Below, piece after piece: positions 16,127 through 24,638 of a DNA stretch of 64,000 bases. The notes beneath the pieces were generated by a model, which saw only the letters and a list, made by a program, of their open reading frames with translations, had not been told where the DNA came from and did not search any database. How positions within the stretch are numbered: the first letter of the stretch is position 1; every line of letters starts with the position of its first letter. The translations under genes were made by a program, and so were the position numbers. Source of the DNA: SZUA-35 sp964351995 (GTDB lineage Bacteria > Actinomycetota > Acidimicrobiia > Acidimicrobiales > SZUA-35); assembly GCA_964351995.1 (NCBI GenBank), contig CAYGQE010000007.1, positions 1-64,000 of the forward strand, read 5' to 3'.

Positions 16127-17328
16127 AGCTCGCCATCCTGTCCCGCTCGCCCGAAAGCTACAGCACGCGCCGTTTGAGGGTGGCAGCGTTGGATCGCGGT
16201 CACGATGTGCGCGTTCGGAACACGTTGCGGTTCGCCATCGACCTCTCCGGGGACGAACCCGATCTGCAATACCGAGGCAAGCCAATCGCCGACTACGACG
16301 CGATCCTGCCTCGAATCGGTGCATCGATCACGTACTTCGGCACAGCGGTGGTCCGCCAGTTCGAACAGATGGACGTCTACACGCCCAACACGTCGAACGG
16401 CATTGCCAACTCACGCGACAAGTTGCGATCGCTGCAGATTCTCTCTCGTCACGACGTGTCGATTCCGTCGTCGACGTTTGTGCGGGATCGCCAGGATGCA
16501 CCGGCGGCCATCAAGCGGGTCGGTGGTGCCCCCGTCATCATCAAGCTGCTCGAAGGTACGCAGGGCATCGGAGTGATTCTTGCCCCCGATGCGAAGGTCG
16601 CCGAGGCAATCATCGAAACGCTGCAGAGCACGGGCACCAACGTCCTGCTGCAACAGTTCATCAGCGAGAGCAGAGGTCGCGACATCCGGGCCCTCGTTGT
16701 TGGTGATCGTGTTGTTGCTGCGATGCGACGTACCGCGCAAGGAGATGAGTTCCGCAGCAACGTTCACCGTGGTGGCAAGGCCGAAGCAGTCGACATCTCT
16801 CCCGAGTTCGAACAGGCTGCGGTGAAGGCGGCCCAGATCATGGGCTTGCGCGTCGCCGGTGTCGACATGCTCGAGAGTGACCATGGCCCGCTGATTCTCG
16901 AGGTCAATTCGTCACCCGGCCTCGAAGGCATCGAGACCGCGACCGAACTCGACATCGCCGGTGCCATCATCGACCACATCGCCAACCAGGTTGCGTTCCC
17001 TGAGCTCGATGTTCGTCAACGGCTCACTGTGAGCACGGGCTACGGCGTGGCGGAACTGTTGATCAGGGCCGAGTCTGAGTACGTGGGTCAAACTCTCGAG
17101 GAGTCGGGCCTACGGGAGCATGACATCAGCGTGCTGTCGCTGCACCGCGGCACCTTGGTCATACCGAACCCCAAGACCACGAGGGTCTTGGAAGCCGAAG
17201 ATCGTCTGCTGTGTTTCGGCAACCTCGAGCAGATGCGAGGGCTCATTCCCGCTCGGCGGAAGCGACGGGCGAAGGTCAAGGTGCTCCCCGACGAGCCGCT
17301 GCACAGCGACACCGAAGAAGTCAGCTGA
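16123..17328 (+). CDS. rimK: RimK-type ATP-grasp glutamate ligase fused to an RCK_C (TrkA-C) domain
   Basis: 401 residues. Residues 1-290 are a RimK-family ATP-grasp ligase: MKLAILSRSPESYSTRRL, LPRIGASITYFGTAVVRQFE, NSRDKLRSLQIL, VIIKLLEGTQGIGVIL, HRGGKAEAV and LEVNSSPGLEGIE. RimK adds glutamates to the C-terminus of ribosomal protein S6 (about 300 residues in E. coli). Here about 100 extra residues form an RCK_C domain: GYGVAELLIRAESEYVGQTL, VIPNPKTTRVLEAEDRLLCFG. RCK_C domains bind small ligands such as cyclic di-AMP in other proteins, suggesting allosteric control. Final gene of the coupled trio. Confidence 0.9.
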   Translation: MKLAILSRSPESYSTRRLRVAALDRGHDVRVRNTLRFAIDLSGDEPDLQYRGKPIADYDAILPRIGASITYFGTAVVRQFEQMDVYTPNTSNGIANSRDKLRSLQILSRHDVSIPSSTFVRDRQDAPAAIKRVGGAPVIIKLLEGTQGIGVILAPDAKVAEAIIETLQSTGTNVLLQQFISESRGRDIRALVVGDRVVAAMRRTAQGDEFRSNVHRGGKAEAVDISPEFEQAAVKAAQIMGLRVAGVDMLESDHGPLILEVNSSPGLEGIETATELDIAGAIIDHIANQVAFPELDVRQRLTVSTGYGVAELLIRAESEYVGQTLEESGLREHDISVLSLHRGTLVIPNPKTTRVLEAEDRLLCFGNLEQMRGLIPARRKRRAKVKVLPDEPLHSDTEEVS

Positions 17329-17331
17329 TTC

Positions 17332-17348
17332 GGTTCGGAAAACGAACC
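17332..17348. terminator. Short hairpin after the rimK operon
   Basis: GGTTCG (17332-17337), loop GAAAA, CGAACC (17343-17348), between converging genes. A 6-bp stem only, so a weak candidate. Confidence 0.4.
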
Positions 17349-17352
17349 ACCG

Positions 17353-18120
17353 TCAGCGGGAAGCTCCCACCAGCACGGCGGCTTCCTCGGCACTGGGTTG
17401 GAGACGGGCAGACCGGCCGGCTCGGTGGTCCTCCAAGACGATGCGCATCTGGGCGAACACCAGGCCCATGGTTGCTGCGTAGATGACCGTGGCAATACCG
17501 AGTGTGCCACCGATGGCGATACCGGCCAGCAAGATGCCGACGTCAAGGCCGTAGCGAATCTTGATCGGGTCGATCCCGCGCTCGGCGCCGGCCCTCATCA
17601 GCAGTTCGAATGCACCCCCTGTCACGCCAGCGTGCAACACGAAGTTGATACCAAAGGCCATCACGACAATGGCTGCGGTGATCAGAACGACTCGCCCGGC
17701 GTAGGAAGTGGGAGCGTTGATCAAGCCAGCGGTCAGATCGATAGCGACGCCGTTGGCGAGTACGTAGGCGGCACCCCACAGGGTGGGGCGTTGACCCAGG
17801 AGGGCTGCAGTGGCGAAGAGCACCGCAGCAACCAGCCAGCCGGCCTGACCCAGGCTGAGACCGGTCATGTTGCTGATTCCAGAGGAGAAGACGTCGTAGG
17901 GCGCAAGGCCGAGTTCGGCGACGACCATCATGTTGACAGCAATGCCGATGAGAGCACAACCGATCAAGAGCGAAGCAAGGATGGTCCCCAGGTTGTGAGT
18001 CGGTGTACGGAGCTCCCGAAACGCGCTCACGGTGCCGGTGTTCAACACACTGTGACGTGAGAAGGACAGGGTGCTGAGGCGAAAGCGTGAACGTTGAACG
18101 GTGGAGGACTTCATGACCAT
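17353..18120 (-). CDS. YczE/YitT-like membrane protein
   Basis: 255 residues with about five membrane segments after a 40-residue basic N-terminus: LGTILASLLIGCALIGIAVN, AGWLVAAVLFATAALLG, WGAAYVLANGVAIDLTAGL, VVLITAAIVVMAFGINFVL and YGLDVGILLAGIAIGGTLGIATVIYAA. The sequence ELGLAPYDVFSSGISNMTGLS and HAGVTGGAFELLM is characteristic of the YczE/YyaS/YitT group, whose transport or sensing role is not established. It is monocistronic, divergent from the small HTH gene. Confidence 0.8.
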   Translation of the reverse strand: MVMKSSTVQRSRFRLSTLSFSRHSVLNTGTVSAFRELRTPTHNLGTILASLLIGCALIGIAVNMMVVAELGLAPYDVFSSGISNMTGLSLGQAGWLVAAVLFATAALLGQRPTLWGAAYVLANGVAIDLTAGLINAPTSYAGRVVLITAAIVVMAFGINFVLHAGVTGGAFELLMRAGAERGIDPIKIRYGLDVGILLAGIAIGGTLGIATVIYAATMGLVFAQMRIVLEDHRAGRSARLQPSAEEAAVLVGASR

Positions 18121-18220
18121 GGGGAGAGTCTCGGTGGTTCTCTCGGCGAACTGAAGCGATCAGACAGGCTTGACCGGGTGAGGCCCACAATGGCCGGAAC
18201 CGGACAGCGGTATCGCTACG

Positions 18221-18445
18221 GTGCGCGACGCCGTTGGTCTGCGCTTGATTCACATGGTGCTTGCAACAGCGAGGACCGATGGAGTGAGTTGGCGGTGTCG
18301 GCGCTCGATCGCCATGGTGGCTGACCGACTGCACGACAGCGAACGAAACGTCCGCCGACATCTGCAGAAGCTCTACCTGCGCCTCGGCGTGAGCAACCGG
18401 GCCGAAGCGATCACGGCGGTGGTCCGACTCGGCCTCGTCGACTGA
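18221..18445 (+). CDS. Small LuxR-type helix-turn-helix protein, possibly a remnant
   Basis: 74 residues ending VADRLHDSERNVRRHLQKLY then LRLGVSNRAEAITAVVRLGL, a good LuxR/GerE recognition helix and dimer helix, but the usual opening (LTxRExEVL) is absent; the preceding reading is SWRCRRSIAM. There is no receiver or sensor domain. It could be a stand-alone HTH regulator of the flanking membrane protein genes or a worn remnant of a longer regulator. GTG 18221 start assumed, ATG 18254 possible. An inverted repeat CAGATT...AATCTG (18447-18469) follows directly. Confidence 0.5.
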   Translation: MRDAVGLRLIHMVLATARTDGVSWRCRRSIAMVADRLHDSERNVRRHLQKLYLRLGVSNRAEAITAVVRLGLVD

Positions 18446-18565
18446 GCAGATTACCAGGGGACAAATCTGGTTGCCGTGGACTACCTTTGGAGAGCGGGTG
18501 GATCGAGGCAGTGGGGGGAATCCCCGAGATGGCTCGACCATCAACGGTTTGGGAAACAGGATTTC

Positions 18566-19327
18566 ATGGCAGCGACATTGTCGACAACGGAGTCAGAAGC
18601 CGGTTCACCGACGACGCATCGCGCCAACTCACGCCTCCTCGACCTCGCGACGAATGTCGTGGTTCTCGGTTCGCTCTGGTTGCTCTATTCCGCCGTGCGT
18701 GGCGTCACGGCCGAGGATTACCAGGTCGCGCTGCAGAACGGTCGTGAGGTCCTCAGCTTCCAGCATGCGATCGGGCTCCCGAGTGAGAGCCTGCTCCAGC
18801 GTGACCTTCTGGGTCAGGTTGGCCTGCTCAAGTCAGCAAACATCTACTACATCGCTGCCCACTTCCCGGTCACGATCGGCTTCCTCCTCTTCGCTTGGGG
18901 TTTCCGCCGAGCGCATTTCGGACGGATTCGCAACACACTCGTCGCTGTCTCGGCGGCCGGCATGGTCATTCACCTGATCTTCCCGCTGGCGCCACCGCGG
19001 ATGCTGAAGCCGATGTTCGGGTTCATCGACACCGGTCGCATCATCGGGCCGAACCCATACGACCTCGGCATCGCCGAAGCAGCCAATCAGATTGCGGCGA
19101 TGCCGTCGCTTCACGTCGGCTGGGCGTTGATCGTCGCGATCGGCGTGATCTGGATGTTCGAATCCAGGTGGCGCTATCTCGTCCTGGTGCACCCGGCGAT
19201 CACCACGATGGTCGTGGTGCTCACCGCCAATCACTACTGGACCGACGCCATCATCGCTGCGCTCTTGGTTGCCATGTTCTGGGTGCTCCAGAGCCTGCGT
19301 CTGCAGCGAGTGCTTCGCTGGGTCTAG
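18566..19327 (+). CDS. PAP2-superfamily membrane phosphatase / inositolphosphotransferase-like protein
   Basis: 253 residues with about six membrane segments. The two conserved phosphatase blocks are present: AAMPSLHVGWALIV and NHYWTDAIIAALL; the first-block sequence FPLAPPRMLK (IFPLAPPRML) matches the inositol phosphorylceramide synthase-like branch of PAP2 proteins common in actinobacteria. It would act on a lipid phosphate at the membrane. ATG 18566 starts the family-like sequence. The last four bases overlap the converging NADH dehydrogenase gene. Confidence 0.82.
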   Translation: MAATLSTTESEAGSPTTHRANSRLLDLATNVVVLGSLWLLYSAVRGVTAEDYQVALQNGREVLSFQHAIGLPSESLLQRDLLGQVGLLKSANIYYIAAHFPVTIGFLLFAWGFRRAHFGRIRNTLVAVSAAGMVIHLIFPLAPPRMLKPMFGFIDTGRIIGPNPYDLGIAEAANQIAAMPSLHVGWALIVAIGVIWMFESRWRYLVLVHPAITTMVVVLTANHYWTDAIIAALLVAMFWVLQSLRLQRVLRWV

Positions 19328-20550
19328 TCGAGGTCGACACCGAAGGCCTCGAGATCCTTCGCCAGCTCGGCGATGCTCGGTGAGGGTGAATCGCCCGGGC
19401 CGAAGGCTCGCATGAACGAGAGGCCTCCCAACTGCCACAGGTTGCGGTAGTCGATAGCGGTGTGGAGCAACGGCACCAGCCGGTCAGAGAACCGATCGGC
19501 GAGAGGTAGACCCAGCACCTCGGCCACGCCCTGCCCCCCACCCAGGTCGACGATCCAGCCGAGATCGGTCAAGGTCAGGGCTCGGAGCTCGCTTCGATGA
19601 AGGTGAGCCGCCACGTTGGACCCGACGGCCTTGCCAGCTTGGGCCGCGATCTGGGCCGACATCGGTCGCAGGTCGCCGCGCCGATCGGTGTGGGCGGCGA
19701 TGTCGCCAGCAGCAAACACTCGGCTTGAACCTGCCGTTCGTCCGAACTGATCGATCGCCAGACGGCCATCGCGGGTTGCCCCGAGCCCGAGAGCATCACC
19801 TCGTGCCTGGAACCCAGCGGCCCACACCACGGTGCCATCCAGGTGCTCTTTGGACCCATCGAGCACGACGCTGTTCGCTTTGATGGCGGCCACTCGTTCG
19901 CCCAGCCTGAGCTCGACGCCACGATCGCGCAGGATGCTGGTTGCTCGTTGGCCGAGCGATCGTCGGAATCCCGGCATCACGCGATCGGCTCCGTCGACGA
20001 CGGTGACCCTCAGCCGGGGGTGAACGAACGCTGCTGTCGCAGCAAGCTGGCAACCCGTGGGTCCAGCCCCGACAACGACGAGTCCGTCTGCGGCAGCAAG
20101 GCTGGATCGAATGGCGAGCGCATCGGCAGCTGAGCGAAGCGGGCGAGCGTTCGACCAGCCCTTGATTGGTGGCCGAGCGGGCTCGGCGCCCGCTGTGACA
20201 ATCACGGCATCAGCAGTGATCGTTCGGTCGTTGTCGAGATGGACGACGGCGCCGTCATCGTGTTCGTCAACCCTGATGGCCCGATGCGGCTCGATCGTGG
20301 CTTCTGGGACCATTGCAGCCAGAGGAGTTGCCGCATCACCCACGGATTGACTCCCTGCAGCGACCGCAGCCAACCTGGTCAAGAACTGGTGGTGGGCTGT
20401 CGGTTCGATGATCGTCAGATCGGCATCGACATGACGTCGCAAGGCAATCGCAGCGTGCAGTCCAGCCATGCCGCCGCCGAGGATGGCCACGAGTGGCGCG
20501 TTTGGGTTCTTGGTCGACCTGGTGGACGTTGTCGGCAACCGAACGGGCAC
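19324..20550 (-). CDS. Type II NADH dehydrogenase-like FAD oxidoreductase
   Basis: 408 residues with two nucleotide-binding motifs: FAD site GGGMAGLHAAIAL near residue 25 and NAD site GAGPTGCQLAATAAF near 165, plus the FAD motif VFAAGDIAAHTD. The layout and the C-terminal FMRAFGPGDSPSP region fit NDH-2 / FAD-dependent pyridine-disulfide reductase-like enzymes without the redox-active disulfide. It would pass electrons from NADH to a quinone at the membrane face without pumping protons. Uses a GTG start at 20550. Not in an obvious operon. Confidence 0.82.
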   Translation of the reverse strand: MPVRLPTTSTRSTKNPNAPLVAILGGGMAGLHAAIALRRHVDADLTIIEPTAHHQFLTRLAAVAAGSQSVGDAATPLAAMVPEATIEPHRAIRVDEHDDGAVVHLDNDRTITADAVIVTAGAEPARPPIKGWSNARPLRSAADALAIRSSLAAADGLVVVGAGPTGCQLAATAAFVHPRLRVTVVDGADRVMPGFRRSLGQRATSILRDRGVELRLGERVAAIKANSVVLDGSKEHLDGTVVWAAGFQARGDALGLGATRDGRLAIDQFGRTAGSSRVFAAGDIAAHTDRRGDLRPMSAQIAAQAGKAVGSNVAAHLHRSELRALTLTDLGWIVDLGGGQGVAEVLGLPLADRFSDRLVPLLHTAIDYRNLWQLGGLSFMRAFGPGDSPSPSIAELAKDLEAFGVDLD

Positions 20551-20596
20551 CGCTCAGAACCTAGGCCAAATGCCGCGGCCGACGCTGCTCGTACGT

Positions 20597-21637
20597 TCAG
20601 CTCACGGGGGTCGTTGACTGCAGGCGGAGCACCACGGTCGTTCCACCGCTGGTTCCCGGCTGGATGAAGAGGTCTCCGTTGGCCAATCCAGCGAGTCGGC
20701 GAGCGAGCGCCAGACCCATGCCGACGCCAGGGCCTTCGTCGGTCAGCCGTTCGAGCGGGCGGAACGCTCGCTCTCGATCAACAGAACTGATCCCGGGGCC
20801 GTTGTCCGTCACGCGAATCAGTACGTGGCCCTTCACCGTGGTCGCCGAAACGTCGACACTGGGATCATCGTTGCCGCTGTAGATGAGCGCGTTGTCGACG
20901 ATGATGCGCAGGATCTCGGTGAGCGACTCGGGCTGGCAACGAACCGTGCCATCGAGCGCCCATGTGAGATTGCTCGGCGTGGCGCCGAGGTTCTCGTAGT
21001 GCGAGCGCAGTTCCTCCTCGGCCATGCCGAGGTCGATGGTGCGTACCGGACCTACTTCGTGGGCATCGACTCTCAGGTAGGTCAGCAGAGAAGTGGCCAC
21101 CAGATCGGCGTGTGAGAGAACGTTTTCGATGCGGTCGTGCCACTGCTGGTGCCGGCTCGTCATCGCTCCCCGGTCGTTGTAGAGCCTGGCACTTCGAATC
21201 GGTTCTCGAAGGTGATGTGCGAGAAGGGAGATGAGCGCGTCGATGGTGTCATCGTCGGGGGCGTGGTGGTCGACCGCCGAGATGGCGAGCGCTCGCTCCA
21301 TGGCCCGCTCGATGCTGTTCGGGCTCAGGGCATCAAAAAGCACGTGCTGTTGGGCACCGGACTCGAGCGCCACGCCGACGTCGGCCAGTTCCTCCACGAG
21401 GGAAACGATGGCGAGGCCGGGCACAGAGGCATGGAGGCGTTGGATGGTCACTGCTTGGCAAGGATCTGCCACGACGGCGATGGACAAGCGGCGTTCGGCT
21501 AGAGCGCTCAAGCCCTCTTTGACGTCACTGGCGACAATGGTGAGTGAGTCGAGGTCCCGGACATTGTGATCCAAGGTGCGGACAACAGCGGCAGCGACGT
21601 CGACGTCGTCACAGATCAGCAGAACGGGCCGGAACAT
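20597..21637 (-). CDS. Histidine kinase with N-terminal pseudo-receiver
   Basis: 346 residues. The first ~125 look like a response-regulator fold (PVLLICDDVDVAAAVVRTLD, IAVVADP) but lack the normal lysine/threonine pattern, so it may not be phosphorylated. The dimerisation helix has the acceptor histidine in LLAHHLREPIRSARL; the ATPase domain has DNALIYSG, TDNGPGI and GVGMGLALARRLAG. No membrane segment. It overlaps by one base (TGATG) with the upstream single-domain response regulator, so the pair is coupled and likely one phosphorelay. Confidence 0.85.
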   Translation of the reverse strand: MFRPVLLICDDVDVAAAVVRTLDHNVRDLDSLTIVASDVKEGLSALAERRLSIAVVADPCQAVTIQRLHASVPGLAIVSLVEELADVGVALESGAQQHVLFDALSPNSIERAMERALAISAVDHHAPDDDTIDALISLLAHHLREPIRSARLYNDRGAMTSRHQQWHDRIENVLSHADLVATSLLTYLRVDAHEVGPVRTIDLGMAEEELRSHYENLGATPSNLTWALDGTVRCQPESLTEILRIIVDNALIYSGNDDPSVDVSATTVKGHVLIRVTDNGPGISSVDRERAFRPLERLTDEGPGVGMGLALARRLAGLANGDLFIQPGTSGGTTVVLRLQSTTPVS

Positions 21638-22059
21638 CAGCCTTCAGCAAGATCCAGGATGCCGCTCCACAGTTCCACCAGGTCCTCGAACCGGTGGGGC
21701 TTTTCGTGGTAGCGGTACGCGCCATTGCTGTTGGCGGTCCGCACATCGATCGGGTCAGCCGACGTCGTGAGCACAACGACGGGAATGTTCGACAGATCAG
21801 GGTCCTCGGCGAGCTTGTCCATCAGGAGGTGACCGTCGACCTGGGGCATGCGGAGGTCAACGACGAGAAGCGTCGGTAGCGATGAATTGGTCTCGAGGCG
21901 GCTCAGAAGGGTGGTCCACACCTCGATGGCTGAGCCAGCGATTCGCAGGTCGTTGTCCCGCCCAGTGGCTTCGACGGCTTCGACGGCCAGCAGCTGATCG
22001 TCTTCGGAATCGTCGACGTAGAGGATCTCTGGATTTCGAACGTTCGTGGAGAGTCGCAT
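21637..22059 (-). CDS. Single-domain response regulator (Rcp1-like)
   Basis: 140 residues, receiver domain only: acidic pair in LYVDDSEDD (D16, D17), phospho-acceptor D68 in VVDLRMPQVDG, the threonine in VVVLTTSADP and the lysine in YRYHEKPH. The asparagine-rich spacing NSNGAYRYHEKP is typical of Rcp1-type regulators that serve phytochrome-like kinases. With no output domain it must signal by protein contact, presumably with the downstream kinase. ATG 22059 has AAGGGA upstream. Divergent from a second kinase gene. Confidence 0.9.
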   Translation of the reverse strand: MRLSTNVRNPEILYVDDSEDDQLLAVEAVEATGRDNDLRIAGSAIEVWTTLLSRLETNSSLPTLLVVDLRMPQVDGHLLMDKLAEDPDLSNIPVVVLTTSADPIDVRTANSNGAYRYHEKPHRFEDLVELWSGILDLAEG

Positions 22060-22207
22060 GTTTTGTCCCTTCGGTGGACTCACCGGCCCACTGTTGCCGG
22101 TACCAGATTCATGTCGGTGCTTGTGGTATCAAAGTGAGCGTTTGCGGGGAAGATCTCCGCACGCTTGGGGGCTGACGTGAAGGTTCGTCTCGGTCGGCGA
22201 GGAAGGT

Positions 22208-22224
22208 CGATGTTGCGAACATCG
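22208..22224. promoter_or_regulatory. Inverted repeat upstream of histidine kinase gene
   Basis: Perfect arms CGATGTT (22208-22214) and AACATCG (22218-22224) around GCG, ending 36 bases before ATG 22260 in the 200-bp divergent gap. Possible operator for either divergent gene. Confidence 0.4.
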
Positions 22225-22259
22225 AGCTGTTCCCGGTGTCTTGTGTGCCGGTGTCTGAC

Positions 22260-23498
22260 ATGACGGAGGAGATCGACCGATCTTGGTCCGAGTGGCTCGC
22301 GGTGCTGGTTGACGTCGCTGGCGCCGAAAGCGCAGTGACCGCAGCTGAGCTCGCCCTACGTGGTGTGAATGCGATGCTGGGATTCGACCGTGCGGCGCTG
22401 TTGCGTATCGAGGGGGAGAGCCTCGACGTGTATGCATCGACTTTCGAGCCCGACGTTGATCAAAAGCGTGGCCTCGCACCCCATCTGATCGACACCGCCC
22501 GCTCGTCGGGAGTTGTCACCCTGCCGGCGGCGGATGAGACGCTCCTCTGTCAGATCGGTATTGCAGCAGGGTCGGCCCTTGCCGTGCATGCCGACGGGGT
22601 GCACTGGGGTGTGTTGATGGTCGGCCACAGCTCAGCGCCTGTTGATGAGGCCGCGGCGCTGCCTGCGCTCACAGAGTCGATGCTCGAGTCGCTGGTCTCG
22701 ACCCTCGGGACGGCGATCGGGCGTGACGAGATCACGAAGCGGCTGGAAGAATCCAACCGACGCCTCGAGACCTATGCCCATGCCGCCGCTCATGATCTGC
22801 GGTCGCCATTGCGTCGGATTCGCAGCTTCTCGCAGATTCTGCAGGCCAGGCTCGCCGTCGAGGAGATCGACCGAGTGCAGCTCGACGACTTCGCCGAACG
22901 GATCGCCAACGGTGCGGAACGACTTGATGCGTTGCTGAGTTCGATGCTGGAACACACATCGACGGACGCGATCGCTGGTGAGCCCCACGAATACACCGAC
23001 CTCCACGCCGTCGCTACGCACATCTGCAATGGTGTTTCGGAGCTGAGCCACGCGCCTGAGCCGACGTTTCTGATCGCTGATCTTCCCGAGGTCCGGCTTC
23101 CTGCCGATGCCGCCGAGCGGGTCTTACGCAACGTGATCGACCATGCCATGAAGTATTCGCCGCCCGATCGCGCTGCGGACATCGAGATCACGTCACAGGC
23201 GTTCCCTGGTGGGATTCGAGTGCGGGTGAGCGACAACGGCGAGGGGATCGATCCGCGGTTCGCCAGCGAGGTGTTCCAACGGTTCAACCAGCTGAACGAT
23301 CAGACTGACCGATGGGGGGTCGCCTTGGCTGTGGTCGAGCAATTGCTGGCCAGCAGGGGGGCGAAGATCTGGCTCGAGCCCGGAGCAGGGGCGGGCGCGA
23401 CCTTTGTCATGGAGTTTCCGGTCTCGGCGGTGCGCCCGGCACCGGTGGTTCGGCCCGTCACCACAGACGGTGATGCGGGTCAGGCAGCGAGCGTGTGA
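22260..23498 (+). CDS. GAF-domain sensor histidine kinase (phytochrome-type HisKA)
   Basis: 412 residues, soluble. GAF-like domain about 20-155 (ALLRIEGESLDVYASTF, LAVHADGVHWGVLMVGH), short coiled coil, HisKA with acceptor H178 in YAHAAAHDLRSPLRRIRSF, and an ATPase domain (NVIDHAMKYSPP, SDNGEGIDPRF, WGVALAVVEQLLASRGAKIWLE). The AHDLRSPLR wording is that of bacteriophytochrome-like kinases. The G2 box is degenerate (WGVALAV rather than GxGLGLA). Divergently placed from the Rcp1-like regulator, its most likely partner. ATG 22260 chosen. Confidence 0.87.
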   Translation: MTEEIDRSWSEWLAVLVDVAGAESAVTAAELALRGVNAMLGFDRAALLRIEGESLDVYASTFEPDVDQKRGLAPHLIDTARSSGVVTLPAADETLLCQIGIAAGSALAVHADGVHWGVLMVGHSSAPVDEAAALPALTESMLESLVSTLGTAIGRDEITKRLEESNRRLETYAHAAAHDLRSPLRRIRSFSQILQARLAVEEIDRVQLDDFAERIANGAERLDALLSSMLEHTSTDAIAGEPHEYTDLHAVATHICNGVSELSHAPEPTFLIADLPEVRLPADAAERVLRNVIDHAMKYSPPDRAADIEITSQAFPGGIRVRVSDNGEGIDPRFASEVFQRFNQLNDQTDRWGVALAVVEQLLASRGAKIWLEPGAGAGATFVMEFPVSAVRPAPVVRPVTTDGDAGQAASV

Positions 23499-23532
23499 GC
23501 GATCGATCGGCGGAAGATACCGAAGTCGGTGG

Positions 23533-23575
23533 GCTCTGCTAACCAGGGCGCTCTGCTAACCAGGGCGCTCTGCTA
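23533..23575. repeat. 17-bp tandem repeat, about 2.5 copies
   Basis: gctctgctaaccagggc at 23533-23549 and 23550-23566, then a half copy to 23575, followed by the similar ttctacac / cttctgcac wording. It lies between the converging kinase and oleD genes, in the 152-bp gap, which holds nothing else recognised. Confidence 0.65.
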
Positions 23576-23650
23576 CACGTTGCGTTCTTCTACACAGTGC
23601 GCGCTTCTGCACGTTGTGATCGTGCCGTTGTCGTGCCGGCCCGAACTGGT

Positions 23651-24625
23651 TCAGGCGCTCGACGCCAGATGCTGCTGGAGGCGCTCGAAGCCGTCAGCGA
23701 GAGAGATCGTGGGCTGCCACTGGAGTAGCGCTTGGGTCTCGCGTTGGTCGAACCAGTGGGCGGTGGAGAGCTGTTCGGCGAGGAAACGGGTCATGGGCGG
23801 GTCGTCGCTGCGATCGGTGCGATCCCAGATCGTCTCGGCGATCGTGCCGGCTCCGATGGCGACGGCAGCGGGAACCTTCTTGATCTCTGGTGGAAGGCCG
23901 GCAGCCAGAAGGATTCGCTGGAGAATCTCGGCGACGGTGCGAGGTTCGCCGTTCGAAACGACCAGGGCTCGGCCGCCGATGTCTGGCGCTCGATCAAGAG
24001 CGGCCACCATCGAACTCGCTGCATTGTCGACGTAGGTGGTGTCGATGAGCGCCAGCCCACTACCAACCAGGGCCAAACGCCCAGCACGAGCTCGTTCGAT
24101 GATGCGCCCCACCAACTGGGCGTCGCCGGGGCCCCACACGAGGTGCGGGCGTAGCGCTACCAAGTGGAACTCGTCTGAGTTCTCGGCGAGCGCATGCTGC
24201 TCGGCGATCGCTTTGGATCGTGCGTAGTGGCCTCGGACATGATCCGGCTGTGCTGGTTCCGCATCAGCTCCCACGAGTGCTTCTCCGGCATGGGCGACCG
24301 AAGGGGTCGAGATGTGCACGAATCGGTGTGCGCCAGCGGAGCGGGCGGCGTTGATGAGGCTTCGGGTGCCGTTGATGTTGATGGCTTCGTATGCGGACCA
24401 CCGCCCGGTGACGCCGACCTTGGCCGCCAAATGGATCACGCCGTCGATGTCGGCCGTGGCCCGTTGCACAGCGGCAGGGTCGCTGATGTCGCCGATGGCC
24501 TCGGCCACGTCGGTGCGACCGGACGGGCTTCGCTGCATGACCGTGACCACGTCGCCCCTGGCGAGCAGTAGGTCGACAACGGACGCACCGATCATGCTCG
24601 TCGCGCCTGTGACCAGGACTCTCAT
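23651..24625 (-). CDS. oleD: NAD-dependent 3-beta-HSD/epimerase family protein, OleD candidate
   Basis: 324 residues, extended short-chain dehydrogenase: NAD(P) motif TGATSMIGASV at the start, the catalytic YARSK (HYARSKAIAEQH), and the substrate region RPHLVWGPGDAQLV. In olefin biosynthesis OleD reduces the beta-keto acid made by OleA to a beta-hydroxy acid with NADPH. The assignment rests on position: it is the last gene of an oleA-oleBC-oleD series on the same strand, 13 bases after the oleBC stop. On its own the sequence would only be called 3-beta-hydroxysteroid dehydrogenase/isomerase family. Confidence 0.85.
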   Translation of the reverse strand: MRVLVTGATSMIGASVVDLLLARGDVVTVMQRSPSGRTDVAEAIGDISDPAAVQRATADIDGVIHLAAKVGVTGRWSAYEAININGTRSLINAARSAGAHRFVHISTPSVAHAGEALVGADAEPAQPDHVRGHYARSKAIAEQHALAENSDEFHLVALRPHLVWGPGDAQLVGRIIERARAGRLALVGSGLALIDTTYVDNAASSMVAALDRAPDIGGRALVVSNGEPRTVAEILQRILLAAGLPPEIKKVPAAVAIGAGTIAETIWDRTDRSDDPPMTRFLAEQLSTAHWFDQRETQALLQWQPTISLADGFERLQQHLASSA

Positions 24626-24638
24626 CGCTCGTTGGCCT

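Noticed and set aside
18513..18525. GGGGGGAATCCCC near the PAP2 gene as an operator
   Set aside because: Not a true palindrome because the central AA lacks a TT partner, and too short to rely on.
17543..18544. 333-codon minus-strand frame
   Set aside because: Shadow of the YczE-like gene in another frame continuing through the HTH gene region.
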